Below are positions 18,083 through 25,900 of a stretch of 64,000 nucleotides of DNA, in pieces. Location of the stretch: positions 62,001-126,000 of the forward strand of contig JASHPJ010000124.1 of the NCBI GenBank assembly GCA_030038195.1, read 5' to 3'. The first letter of the stretch is position 1. Every line of letters starts with the position of its first letter. This DNA comes from Acidobacteriaceae bacterium. GTDB lineage: Bacteria > Acidobacteriota > Terriglobia > Terriglobales > Acidobacteriaceae. Position numbers and translations under genes: made by a program. The notes under the pieces were generated by a model. It made no database searches. It was not told the origin of the DNA and saw only the letters and a list, made by a program, of their open reading frames with translations.

Positions 18083-19288
18083 CTACGCGCCCTTGGCTTT
18101 GAGCAGATCGAGAGCCTTGTTCAGCATGTCGTCGCCATTGGGCGGCGTCAGGCCCTCGTCTTCCTCATCGAGGGGCGAGGCGACTTGCACGTTGGGAACC
18201 ACGGCGTCGTCCTGAATCTTCCTGCCGTCAGGGCTCTCGTATTTAGCCACGGTGAGCATGATGGCGCCGCCGTCGGGCAGGTCGATGGTCTTCTGCACCG
18301 AGCCCTCGCCAAAGGTGCGCTCGCCCACCACGTCGCCGCGCTTCAGGTCTTCAATTGCCGCGGCCGTCAGCTCGCCGGCTCCGTAGGTGCCGCGGTTCAC
18401 GATCACGGCCATCGGCGCATCGGTCAGGAACTGTGCGGGATCGGCGGTGAAGGTCTGCTCGGGAAATTGCTGTCCCTGCAGCGTGGCCAGTGTTCCCTGC
18501 TTGATGAAGAAGTTCGCCAGGCGCAGTCCCTGCTGTGGATCGTTGCCGGTGCAGTCGCGCAGATCGAGCAAGATCTTGCGGCCCTTGCCGGCAGACTTGA
18601 TAGCCGCCGCGATCTCATCAACGCGCGCCGCGGTGAGCACGCCGGGCTTGATGTAAAGGATCGTGGAGTTGTCGTATTGCTGCTGGCTCAACGCGGGAAT
18701 ATTGATGACCGCGCGGGTGAGCGAAATCTTCTCGGGATCCGGCTTGGTGGGACGAATCACCGTGACGTCCACCGTCGATCCCGGCTTGCCCTCAAGCATC
18801 ATGCGAATGACCGCCAGCGAAAGATCGTGGGTATGCTTGCCGCCGATGGACTCGATCACGTCGCCGTCGGCCAGATGCGCCTGGTCGGCGGGCGAGCCCG
18901 GCGCCACGTTCACCACCGTGGCGTAGCCGAAGCGGCGGGAGATGGTCATGCCCTCCTGCGCGGTGCCGCCGGTGGGGTGGTCTTTGTAGATTTTGTACTC
19001 GGCCGGCGTCAGATAGCTGGAGTCCGCGTCGAGCGATTCGAGCAGGCCGTGGAGCGCGCCGGTAGTTACGTCGTCCATGCTGGGATCGGTGACGTAGTCG
19101 CTCTGGATCTTCTGCAGCACCTCAGCGTAGACGCGCATCTGGCGATAGGAGCCGTCCTGCTCGTCGCCGGCGTGCACGCCGAACCATCCAAACTGGCCCA
19201 GGGCAAAGCCCAGGCCGAGGGTAACGAAGATCGCCACGGAAAGCACAAAGACAAAACGCTGGAAGAATCGCGACACACACACCACCAT
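18083..19288 (-). CDS. S41-family (CtpA/Prc-like) protein lacking catalytic Ser and Lys
   Basis: 401 residues from ATG 19288, with an N-terminal membrane anchor (FVFVLSVAIFVTLGLGFALGQFGW). A PDZ domain at ~115-190 contains GYATVVNVAPGSPADQAHLADGDVIESI, and the S41 domain follows (KILLDLRDCTGNDPQQGLRLANFFI). In active C-terminal processing proteases the core reads (S/T)ASASE and later TFGKGSVQ. Here it is TYGAGE with Gly at position 303 where the nucleophilic Ser belongs, and TFGEGSVQ with Glu328 in place of the general-base Lys. Both catalytic residues are therefore missing although the fold looks intact. A non-proteolytic PDZ scaffold or peptide-binding role is inferred. It lies divergent to the fluoride island. 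Confidence 0.85.
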   Translation of the reverse strand: MVVCVSRFFQRFVFVLSVAIFVTLGLGFALGQFGWFGVHAGDEQDGSYRQMRVYAEVLQKIQSDYVTDPSMDDVTTGALHGLLESLDADSSYLTPAEYKIYKDHPTGGTAQEGMTISRRFGYATVVNVAPGSPADQAHLADGDVIESIGGKHTHDLSLAVIRMMLEGKPGSTVDVTVIRPTKPDPEKISLTRAVINIPALSQQQYDNSTILYIKPGVLTAARVDEIAAAIKSAGKGRKILLDLRDCTGNDPQQGLRLANFFIKQGTLATLQGQQFPEQTFTADPAQFLTDAPMAVIVNRGTYGAGELTAAAIEDLKRGDVVGERTFGEGSVQKTIDLPDGGAIMLTVAKYESPDGRKIQDDAVVPNVQVASPLDEEDEGLTPPNGDDMLNKALDLLKAKGA

Positions 19289-19324
19289 GAGCCGGCCGCA
19301 ACGGGGAGCCGGCCGCTCACACAC

Positions 19325-19838
19325 CTATAGACGCAATCATAGCGCAACTGGCTTTGGAGCAAAGGTCAGCGCCGCCACGGATGGGTTTTGAGCAGCCACG
19401 ATTTTGCTCCCATCACTTTTGTATTGTATGGTTTGCAAACTGGCGACGGAGGGCGCAACCAGATGGATGTCCAGGACCCTCTCGGACGGACGATACATCA
19501 CCCCGGAAATGGCCGAAATCCGCTGAAATTTAGACGTGACCATCCAGTTCGTCCGGAGCCTGTTGCCTCGAAAGCTGTCCTATCACTTTTTTATGAATGT
19601 ACCGGTTGCCCCGGACGGAGAGCTGAATTGCGCAGACGAAACTTCCGCTGCAGGGAAGTGCATGGAGCTGCGCGCAGAAACAGATGTGCTTGATGCTCAT
19701 CAGCAACTGCCCGCAATTAAACAACCCAGGGAATGCCTATAACCCTATGTCGATTGAAGTGCTGATCTGGGATGCCTCAAGGCAACGTTCCGCAGAGTTT
19801 TTCGTTCATGTGATTGCCCCGGTTTTTGCCCCGGCCTC
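19325..19838. other. Intergenic region left of the fluoride island
   Basis: About 510 bases in which I see no gene with a plausible start, ribosome-binding site and codon bias. Base composition falls from the GC-rich style of the left neighbours to the lower-GC style of the island within this stretch, so it may contain an island boundary. No tRNA or integrase was recognised. Confidence 0.5.
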
Positions 19839-19867
19839 TTGATAAGGAGGTGTGGCAGATATATACT
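19839..19867 (+). promoter_or_regulatory. Sigma70-type promoter for the fluoride operon
   Basis: TTGATA at 19839-19844, a 17-base spacer, then TATACT at 19862-19867. This is a near-consensus housekeeping promoter. The expected start of transcription is ~19874, immediately ahead of the fluoride aptamer that begins at 19881. Confidence 0.8.
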
Positions 19868-19880
19868 GTTAGTAGTTTGT

Positions 19881-19950
19881 GGTGACGGAGTTCACCCTTA
19901 ACCGCTGTCCCATCCAATAGGCTGGACAGATGATGACTCCTGACAGGGAT
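19881..19950 (+). promoter_or_regulatory. Fluoride riboswitch (crcB motif), copy 1
   Basis: The fluoride aptamer can be drawn directly. The first stem-loop is GGTGA...TCACC (19881-19896) with loop CGGAGT. The conserved joining segment CTTAACCGC follows, then a second stem TGTCC...GGACA (19906-19910 with 19924-19928). The 3' strand GATGATGACTCC contains ACTCC, which pairs with GGAGT of the first loop to form the pseudoknot. A hairpin ACAGG/CCTGT follows at once as a possible expression platform. In known examples fluoride binding turns on crcB and related genes; here the first gene is eno and crcB is third. The leader to eno is about 350 bases long. Confidence 0.93.
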
Positions 19951-20012
19951 TCCTGTTGGGGGAGTTGTGTCCCGGCTCGATCCCTGATCAGAAAATCCAG
20001 GAGTTTGCGTTC

Positions 20013-20213
20013 ATGTTGAGCGCTCGGATTTTGTCCGCATTCGGGGACTTCATTCTGCTGACGGCCACGCTGTCTGCGATCCGTTTTCGGTACGCAGCGC
20101 TCTTGCCCGCTCCGATTCTGACCTCACCTAGAGCGCAGTTCTTGATGCGTGTTCCTGGCGCACCCTTTTCCTTATTCATGCAACTTTTTTCTACCAATGG
20201 CCTGAATGGCTGA
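20013..20213 (+). CDS. Candidate small ORF in the riboswitch leader
   Basis: 66 codons with AGGAG nine bases before the ATG, lying between the riboswitch and eno and ending 14 bases before the eno start. The predicted peptide (MLSARILSAFGDFILLTATL...) is moderately hydrophobic and arginine-containing, without a clean transmembrane segment. It may be a real small protein, a leader peptide that couples translation to eno, or chance. I do not recognise it. Confidence 0.3.
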   Translation: MLSARILSAFGDFILLTATLSAIRFRYAALLPAPILTSPRAQFLMRVPGAPFSLFMQLFSTNGLNG

Positions 20214-20227
20214 GAAAGTGTGAAACG

Positions 20228-21529
20228 ATGTCCGAAATTGCAAGGCTCGAAGCTCTGGAAATTCTCGATTCCCGTGGGAATCCAACACTCGCTGTCACCG
20301 CAACTTTGTCGAATGGCGTGCAAGCAACTGCAAAAGTGCCATCCGGCGCATCGACCGGAAAACGGGAAGCGGTTGAGCTGAGAGATGGCGATAAAAGACG
20401 CTATGACGGTAAGGGTGTCCTCAGGGCCAAGAGCCACGTGGAGACCGAGATTCTGAATTGGGTCCGCGGTCTCGATGCCAACAATCAAGCCGCTCTTGAC
20501 AAGACAATGTGCGAGCTTGATGGAACGCCAAACAAAGCCCGTCTTGGAGCCAATGCCATTCTTGGTGTTTCTCTGGCGGTAGCGCGGGCCTCGGCAGCCG
20601 ATCGCGGCTTGCCGCTGTACGCCAGTCTTGGGGATCTTTCAGCCAACCTGATTCCAGCTCCTTGGTTCAATGTATTGAATGGCGGAAGACACGCCGATAA
20701 CAGTGTCGACTTCCAGGAGTTCATGATTTCGCCAGTGGGAGCGCCTCGATACAGCGACGGTTTGCGCGCCGCGGCTGAGACATTCCACGCGTTGAAGTCC
20801 GTTCTCCACAAAAAGGGCCTGAACACCGCCGTCGGCGATGAGGGCGGCTTTGCGCCCCAATTAAAGTCGAACGAAGAGCCGATTGAATTGATTCTCGAAG
20901 CGATTCACAAGGCCGGCTACAAGCCGGGAAAAGATGTAGTTCTCGTGCTCGATCCGGCAACAAGCGAGCTGTTCGAAGACGGCGAATATGTTTTTGCGAA
21001 ATCGGGCAAGAACAGAATGTCGCCTGCGCAGATGATCGAATTCTGGAGCGGCTTGCTCGATCAGTACCCCGAGATATGGGCGCTTGAAGACGGAGTGGCC
21101 GAGGACGATCGTACGGGATGGCAGCGATTAACCAGGATGCTCGGCGATCGAATTCAGTTAGTCGGTGACGATAACTTTGTGACCAACCCATCGATCTTCA
21201 AGCAAGGGATCAAGGATGGAATTGCCAATGCGATTTTGATCAAGCTGAACCAGATCGGCACGGTAACGGAAACACTGGAATGTATCCAGATCGCGCGCGC
21301 GAACGGCTATGGCGCGGTCATCTCCCATCGATCAGGAGAGACGGATGACACCAGCATTGCGGACCTGGCCGTAGCCGCAGGCATGGGGCAGATCAAGACG
21401 GGCTCAACCAGCCGCGGAGAGCGCATCGCCAAGTACAACCGCTTTTTAGAGATTGAGCAGGAGCTTGGATCGAAAGCTCGCTATGCTGGTTCCAGTGTGT
21501 ACGAGCGCTGGCAGGCGGTGAAGGCTTAA
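20228..21529 (+). CDS. eno: Enolase (phosphopyruvate hydratase), riboswitch-controlled
   Basis: Converts 2-phosphoglycerate to phosphoenolpyruvate; fluoride with phosphate is a classic inhibitor of this enzyme. The 433-residue protein has all main enolase landmarks: GNPTLAVTATL, VPSGASTGKREAVELRDGD, the GDEGGFAP motif, LEDGVAEDD, QLVGDDNFVTNP, IKLNQIGTVTETLE, the VISHRSGETDDTSIADLAVA signature and GSTSRGERIAKYNRFLEIE near the end. Mg-ligand and catalytic Lys contexts look intact. It is the first gene of the fluoride-riboswitch transcript and has the lower-GC codon style of the island, so I infer a second, stress-specific enolase rather than the housekeeping one. Whether it is fluoride-resistant cannot be seen. 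Confidence 0.95.
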   Translation: MSEIARLEALEILDSRGNPTLAVTATLSNGVQATAKVPSGASTGKREAVELRDGDKRRYDGKGVLRAKSHVETEILNWVRGLDANNQAALDKTMCELDGTPNKARLGANAILGVSLAVARASAADRGLPLYASLGDLSANLIPAPWFNVLNGGRHADNSVDFQEFMISPVGAPRYSDGLRAAAETFHALKSVLHKKGLNTAVGDEGGFAPQLKSNEEPIELILEAIHKAGYKPGKDVVLVLDPATSELFEDGEYVFAKSGKNRMSPAQMIEFWSGLLDQYPEIWALEDGVAEDDRTGWQRLTRMLGDRIQLVGDDNFVTNPSIFKQGIKDGIANAILIKLNQIGTVTETLECIQIARANGYGAVISHRSGETDDTSIADLAVAAGMGQIKTGSTSRGERIAKYNRFLEIEQELGSKARYAGSSVYERWQAVKA

Positions 21530-21619
21530 GAGAGCCAAAACCGATATGGGTGTTGGAGTCCACCAGAGATCGCTCGCTAGGGCAGATGACTCCTCGGGAG
21601 CCAAAAATTCGGAGGAGTC

Positions 21620-23722
21620 ATGCCCAACAAAGGTCTGGAAGTGGTGAAGTCCCGACGCCCAGGCGAGTTGAACGAGGCGCAGCAGCGGCGTCTGCTCGTC
21701 TCCTGCCAATACATTGACAAGCTGCTTGGCAGCATCGAAAACGCGCTGCACTCCGCGTCGTCGCTATCGCCATTTCCACGGTATGTCGTCGACGTGACGC
21801 CCGCCCAGGCGCGCGTATTGGAAGACCACATACGCCGCATCCGGACTCAACTGCTGCACGCCTTGGATTGGCAGTGCATGAAGCCGGAACCACCTGAAAT
21901 TCCTGTCACGCGAGCGATCACTACCGATCTCGCATTCATCGATATCGCAATCGAAGAACTCAGGCCGAGCTACATGCGTGGAAGTGGCGCTGTGCCCGAG
22001 GACGCGGTGGCTGAGCTGAACGGGGTCGTTCACGAGCTGCGCTCCATTGTTCAAAGCATGAACCACTATGTTCGTCAGGAGCTGGGCATCAATCTCGAAT
22101 CGCGTCTGCGCAAGCTGGAAGCGACCGGGTATAATGTGGCTCTTTTGCGCCTGATCGAGGAACTCATTACCCGTCATGGGCTCGTAGAATTTCGCGCGCG
22201 CATTGACTCGCTGGCTTCCCGTCTCGAGGACAACAACCTTGAGGTTGCCCTGTTCGGCCGCGTCAGCAGCGGAAAGTCGTCGCTCTTGAATGCTCTTCTG
22301 AACACCAACGTTCTTCCCGTAGGCATCAATCCCATTACCGCCGTTCCAACAAGACTGACTTATGGACCGGCCGTTCGCGCTGCCATCACATTCGGCAGCG
22401 GCAGAGAAGAGGAAGTCACTCTCGACGAGCTTGCCAAGCTGGTGACAGAGCAGGGAAATCCCGGCAATCTGCGCAACGTCGTGCGCGCTGTGGTTGAGGT
22501 TCCTTCTCCGCGACTCAAGCAGGGCATCGTCCTGGTGGACACCCCTGGGCTTGGCTCGCTGGCCCGGCGCGGCGCCGCAGAGACGCTGGCCTATCTGCCA
22601 TCCTGCGATCTTGCGCTCTTTCTTCTTGACGCGGGAACTTCACTCAATGACGAAGACATCGGCACTCTTCGCCTGCTTTATGAGGCAGGGATCCCCGCGA
22701 TTGTGCTTCTCAGCAAAGCAGACCTTCTTGCTCCAGGGGACCTGCATCAGACAACCGGCTACATTCAGGAACAGCTTCATGCCGAGCTCGGCCTCGGGAC
22801 AAGCGTGCACGCCGTCAGCTCACTGCCGGAGCGGACGGTGCTGCTCGATCATTTCTTCGAATGTGAGCTCCTTCCGCGATTTGAGCAGGCGCGTGCGCTT
22901 CGGAACAGCTCTATCGCCAGAAAAATTGGGGCATTGCGCGATTCCGTTGCCGCGGCCCTTACCACGATCCTGGACCAGACAAAGCGGAGAGGGCAGGAAT
23001 ACCCAAGCGATGTGCACGATCTTGAGGAGCAACTGCGCTTGATCACAGGTGAGATCGGGGAGCAGGGCTCCATTTTAAGCCACGCCTTCTTCAGGCTTGC
23101 CGAGATGCCGGATGCGATCCTTTCCGAAGCGGCGGACAGCGCAGTTGCGTGGGTGCTGGCAAACAAAAAACCTCGCGTCTCCTCGATGCGGCTTTCCGAG
23201 TGGCTGCACGACGCCGTCTGGAACGCGGTGGGGCGCAGTGTTGACGATGTCCGCGAGGTCTGTCGGCGCGCCATCTTTACTCTTCAGACCGTAGCCCAGG
23301 AGATGGGGCGTACAGACGTGCCATCTCCCGATGAAATAGAGATTCTGTTGCGCGATGTGCCCCGGTTCGAGTTGGCTACGCTTCCGGAGAGCGTGAATCT
23401 GCAGCCGTGGGTGTTTCTGGGAAACCGGTTCCTGCGGTATAAGGTGCGAGCGTCTCTTCGAAGCAATGTTGGCGGCCTGGTGAAACAAGAGCTGCATCTT
23501 TATGGGCAGGCGTTATCGCAATGGGGTCGGCAGTTCGCAAATAAGATCGTGCATCTGGTGGGGTCGTATGCCGATGCCTACCGTGTTCAACTGCACCGGA
23601 TTACCGGAACCTCGAATGACGCTGTGGACGTTCCCCAGCTTGAGCGGGATCTATCTCTGTTGGCAAGCTGGACGGCAGATGAAGGCGCCGGCGTGACCGA
23701 CACCCTGCAGAAGGAGGCCTGA
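21620..23722 (+). CDS. Dynamin-like GTPase 1
   Basis: 700 residues. Helices occupy ~1-205, then a dynamin-type GTPase domain with G1 GRVSSGKSS (213-221), a G2 candidate Thr in NPITAVPTRLTYG (~240-244), G3 DTPGLG (307-312) and G4 SKAD (365-368). A long helical region (~400-700) forms the stalk and bundle. It includes a short hydrophobic patch (LQPWVFLGNRFLRYKV, ~595-610) that could be a membrane-inserting paddle. Bacterial dynamins bend, fuse or seal membranes and usually work in pairs; a second one is encoded at 25901-27655 in the same operon. Only two bases separate its stop from the crcB start codon, so the link to fluoride export is strong by position. The function in fluoride stress is inferred. 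Confidence 0.88.
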   Translation: MPNKGLEVVKSRRPGELNEAQQRRLLVSCQYIDKLLGSIENALHSASSLSPFPRYVVDVTPAQARVLEDHIRRIRTQLLHALDWQCMKPEPPEIPVTRAITTDLAFIDIAIEELRPSYMRGSGAVPEDAVAELNGVVHELRSIVQSMNHYVRQELGINLESRLRKLEATGYNVALLRLIEELITRHGLVEFRARIDSLASRLEDNNLEVALFGRVSSGKSSLLNALLNTNVLPVGINPITAVPTRLTYGPAVRAAITFGSGREEEVTLDELAKLVTEQGNPGNLRNVVRAVVEVPSPRLKQGIVLVDTPGLGSLARRGAAETLAYLPSCDLALFLLDAGTSLNDEDIGTLRLLYEAGIPAIVLLSKADLLAPGDLHQTTGYIQEQLHAELGLGTSVHAVSSLPERTVLLDHFFECELLPRFEQARALRNSSIARKIGALRDSVAAALTTILDQTKRRGQEYPSDVHDLEEQLRLITGEIGEQGSILSHAFFRLAEMPDAILSEAADSAVAWVLANKKPRVSSMRLSEWLHDAVWNAVGRSVDDVREVCRRAIFTLQTVAQEMGRTDVPSPDEIEILLRDVPRFELATLPESVNLQPWVFLGNRFLRYKVRASLRSNVGGLVKQELHLYGQALSQWGRQFANKIVHLVGSYADAYRVQLHRITGTSNDAVDVPQLERDLSLLASWTADEGAGVTDTLQKEA

Positions 23723-23724
23723 AC

Positions 23725-24099
23725 TTGCAAAGATATTTCTTTATTGCGATTGGCGGCGCATTGGGCTCGATTACCCGGTACTGGGTGGGCTCGGAAGTCG
23801 CCGATCGCATGGGAACCAAGTTTCCATACGGCACATTCTTCATCAATATCTCGGCCTGCGTGATTATCGGGTTCTCTCTCACTCTGCTGGCAAAGCGGGC
23901 AGAGTTGAGCCCCGCCTGGAGGTTCCTGGTGCCGGTCGGTTTTGTCGGCGCCTACAGCACTTTTTCGACCTATGAATGGGAAACCCTATCTTCCATTCGA
24001 ACGGGGGCTTTTTTCATTGCGGCGTTATACGCGGTCAGCAGTCTTCTTCTTGGGCTCGTTGCGGTCTGGTTTGGCTCTCTTATCGCGGAGATCATCTAA
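23725..24099 (+). CDS. crcB: Fluoride channel Fluc/CrcB
   Basis: Dual-topology, dimeric fluoride channel of the inner membrane that lets toxic fluoride leave the cell. 124 residues with four membrane helices: ~3-20, ~35-55, ~65-85 and ~97-120. Family motifs are GGALGSITRYW, YGTFFINISACVIIG (normally GT-x-x-x-N) and VGFVGAYSTFSTYEWE, which holds the pore Phe and Thr/Ser track. Translation starts at TTG 23725, supported by AAGGAGG about 8 bases upstream. Its stop overlaps the ATG of the next gene. It is the defining member of the island and explains the riboswitch. Confidence 0.95.
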   Translation: MQRYFFIAIGGALGSITRYWVGSEVADRMGTKFPYGTFFINISACVIIGFSLTLLAKRAELSPAWRFLVPVGFVGAYSTFSTYEWETLSSIRTGAFFIAALYAVSSLLLGLVAVWFGSLIAEII

Positions 24100-24665
24100 T
24101 GAGAACGCAAAAGCAACTCGCTTTTTACCAGTCAATCCTTGAAGCGCTTGCAGAGGCCGGGTGCCCGTTTTGCCGGTTCTTAAAGGACTACCAGGCAGCA
24201 CGACTTCAAATTCACTCGAACCGCCAGTTCCAATACCTGTGTAATTTTCATACCTGGGGCCTGGCTGCGGTACAGAACGCCCTGACTGCCGCAGAGGTCT
24301 TTCTGGACCTGGTCGAGAAATCGGCGATAGTCACTGGAGAGCATCCAAGCTGTGAAATCTGCAGCGAAGTTGCTGCCGAAGAGGATAGGCGGATTCGGGA
24401 GCTGGCAAGCTGCATTCACCGGACCGATGTTACCGATTGGCTGCGCAAGGACGCGATATTCTGCATTCCTCATGGAACCAAGCTGCGCCACCAGGTCCAG
24501 CCTGTCGTCGCCGCCCGTATTGATGCAATTATCGACAACCACCGCAGGCAATTGATTCAGGAACTGGAGACATTGCATGACACGCCACAGACGGACAGGC
24601 CAGGCTGGGGCGCGCTGGGACGCGCCGCGGAGTTCCTGGTTTCGCAACGTGGTCTGCATGTATAG
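24099..24665 (+). CDS. DUF6062-like protein with two CxxC/CxxH zinc-ligand sets
   Basis: 188 residues. Four metal-ligand pairs are visible: Cys22-Cys25 (CPFC), Cys48-His51 (CNFH), Cys85-Cys88 (CEIC) and Cys122-His125 (CIPH). The arrangement CxxC...CxxH occurs twice, so the protein probably binds two zinc ions or an Fe-S centre in a helical scaffold. The pattern fits the DUF6062 family as I remember it; that assignment needs a profile search. The start ATG overlaps the crcB stop (TAATG), so it is translationally coupled to the channel. Its role in fluoride stress is unknown; a metal or redox sensor is one possibility. Confidence 0.7.
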   Translation: MRTQKQLAFYQSILEALAEAGCPFCRFLKDYQAARLQIHSNRQFQYLCNFHTWGLAAVQNALTAAEVFLDLVEKSAIVTGEHPSCEICSEVAAEEDRRIRELASCIHRTDVTDWLRKDAIFCIPHGTKLRHQVQPVVAARIDAIIDNHRRQLIQELETLHDTPQTDRPGWGALGRAAEFLVSQRGLHV

Positions 24666-24680
24666 AAGGAGCCAAGAAGC

Positions 24681-25427
24681 ATGTTGAATGCCGGCAAGGC
24701 TGTCAAGGTATCGATCTACGTGAGTGAAGGGGCAACACATCACGGCGTTCCCACTTATTCCAGCATCATCGACTTTCTTTTTTATCGAGGTATTTCAGGC
24801 GCGACGGTGTTGAAGGGCATTGCCGGATTCGGTGCTGACCATCATATGCACTCTGCCGGTTACGTTGAAATATCTCATCACTTGCCTCTCAAGATTGAAT
24901 TTATCGAGACGAAGGAAAAGGTGGACGAAATTCTCGGCAAGCTTGAAGAGATGGCCGGGAGCGGGATGATCGAGATCCAGGAGACCACGGTGGCAAAACC
25001 CGCCCGGGTTTCAAAGTCGAAAAAGATGGCGCCGCCCGCGCACCTGAAAATTGAGGGCAAGGCAAAAATGATGCGCATCTACATCGGCGAAGTCGATCGC
25101 TGGAGGGACAAGCCTCTTCATACTGCCCTCGTTGAGGCCATGCGGGCGAACGATATCGCCGGTGTCACTGTGTATCGGGGCATCCTCGGCTACGGCGCTC
25201 ATGGACGCATTCACAAAGACAAGGCATTACATATCTCCCACGACGCCTCGATCATGCTGTCGGTGATCGATCGAGAAGAGAAGCTGCAGGCCTTCCTCCC
25301 GATTGTTGAGCAAATGGTGGAGGAAGGGTTGGTGGTTTTATCCGATGTCGACATTATCAAGTATTCCTACCGCGCAATGGAGGTCGAATCACCAGAAGCA
25401 ACTGGATCGGGAAGCAGTTCAGCATAA
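24681..25427 (+). CDS. Tandem DUF190 (PII-like) protein
   Basis: 248 residues made of two DUF190 domains, at ~5-105 and ~125-235, joined by a Lys/Ala/Pro linker. Each has the family core: SIYVSEGATHHGVPTYSSII with GISGATVLKGIAGFGADHHMH, and RIYIGEVDRWRDKPLHTALVEAM with GVTVYRGILGYGAHGRIH. DUF190 proteins have a ferredoxin-like, PII-like fold and are often encoded next to crcB; their ligand is not established. AGAAGGAG precedes the ATG. The gene follows the DUF6062-like gene by 15 bases and precedes a third, single DUF190 gene by 14 bases. Confidence 0.88.
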   Translation: MLNAGKAVKVSIYVSEGATHHGVPTYSSIIDFLFYRGISGATVLKGIAGFGADHHMHSAGYVEISHHLPLKIEFIETKEKVDEILGKLEEMAGSGMIEIQETTVAKPARVSKSKKMAPPAHLKIEGKAKMMRIYIGEVDRWRDKPLHTALVEAMRANDIAGVTVYRGILGYGAHGRIHKDKALHISHDASIMLSVIDREEKLQAFLPIVEQMVEEGLVVLSDVDIIKYSYRAMEVESPEATGSGSSSA

Positions 25428-25441
25428 GCGGAGGCTTAGCC

Positions 25442-25804
25442 ATGAAGGAACAGTTTCAAGCGCGCATGTTGCGGGTCCATTTCGGCGAAGGCGATAAGTG
25501 GCAGGGTAAGCCGCTGCATGAAGCGATTGTCGCCAAATGCAAAGAGGTAGGCATGGCTGGCGCCATTGTGTACCGGGGCATCGAGGGATATGGATCCAGC
25601 ACGCGAATACGGCATGCCAGGGCCCTGTCGCGCGATGCGCCCATCATGCTGAGCATCATCGACTCTGAAGAGCAGATCGCCAAACTGATTCCCCATCTCG
25701 ACACAATGGTTGAGGAAGGGCTGATCGCTATGTCTCATGTGGAGGTCATACGGTATTCGAAAGGCTCTGCGGGCGCTCAGAAATTCGATATTCCGATTGG
25801 TTGA
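25442..25804 (+). CDS. Single-domain DUF190 (PII-like) protein
   Basis: 120 residues carrying one DUF190 domain: MLRVHFGEGDKWQGKPLHEAIV, GAIVYRGIEGYGSSTRIRHA and IMLSIIDSEEQIAKLIPHLDTMVEEGLIAMSHVEVIRYS. It is closest in pattern to the second domain of the preceding protein, so a local duplication is likely. GGAGG lies ahead of the ATG. With the previous gene, three DUF190 domains are made from one message, which would suit a trimeric PII-like assembly of mixed subunits; that is inference. Confidence 0.87.
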   Translation: MKEQFQARMLRVHFGEGDKWQGKPLHEAIVAKCKEVGMAGAIVYRGIEGYGSSTRIRHARALSRDAPIMLSIIDSEEQIAKLIPHLDTMVEEGLIAMSHVEVIRYSKGSAGAQKFDIPIG

Positions 25805-25900
25805 CTGCAGGGACTCGCCGATTTTGGAGAACGACAGTCTCAAGCGAGCGGCAACATCTCGGTGAACTCTGATCGAGCCGGCAGAATGCAAGGCGGCACC

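Noticed and set aside
19388-19742. Small plus-strand frames left of the fluoride promoter
   Set aside because: No ribosome-binding site, signal or family motif; they overlap one another in different frames.
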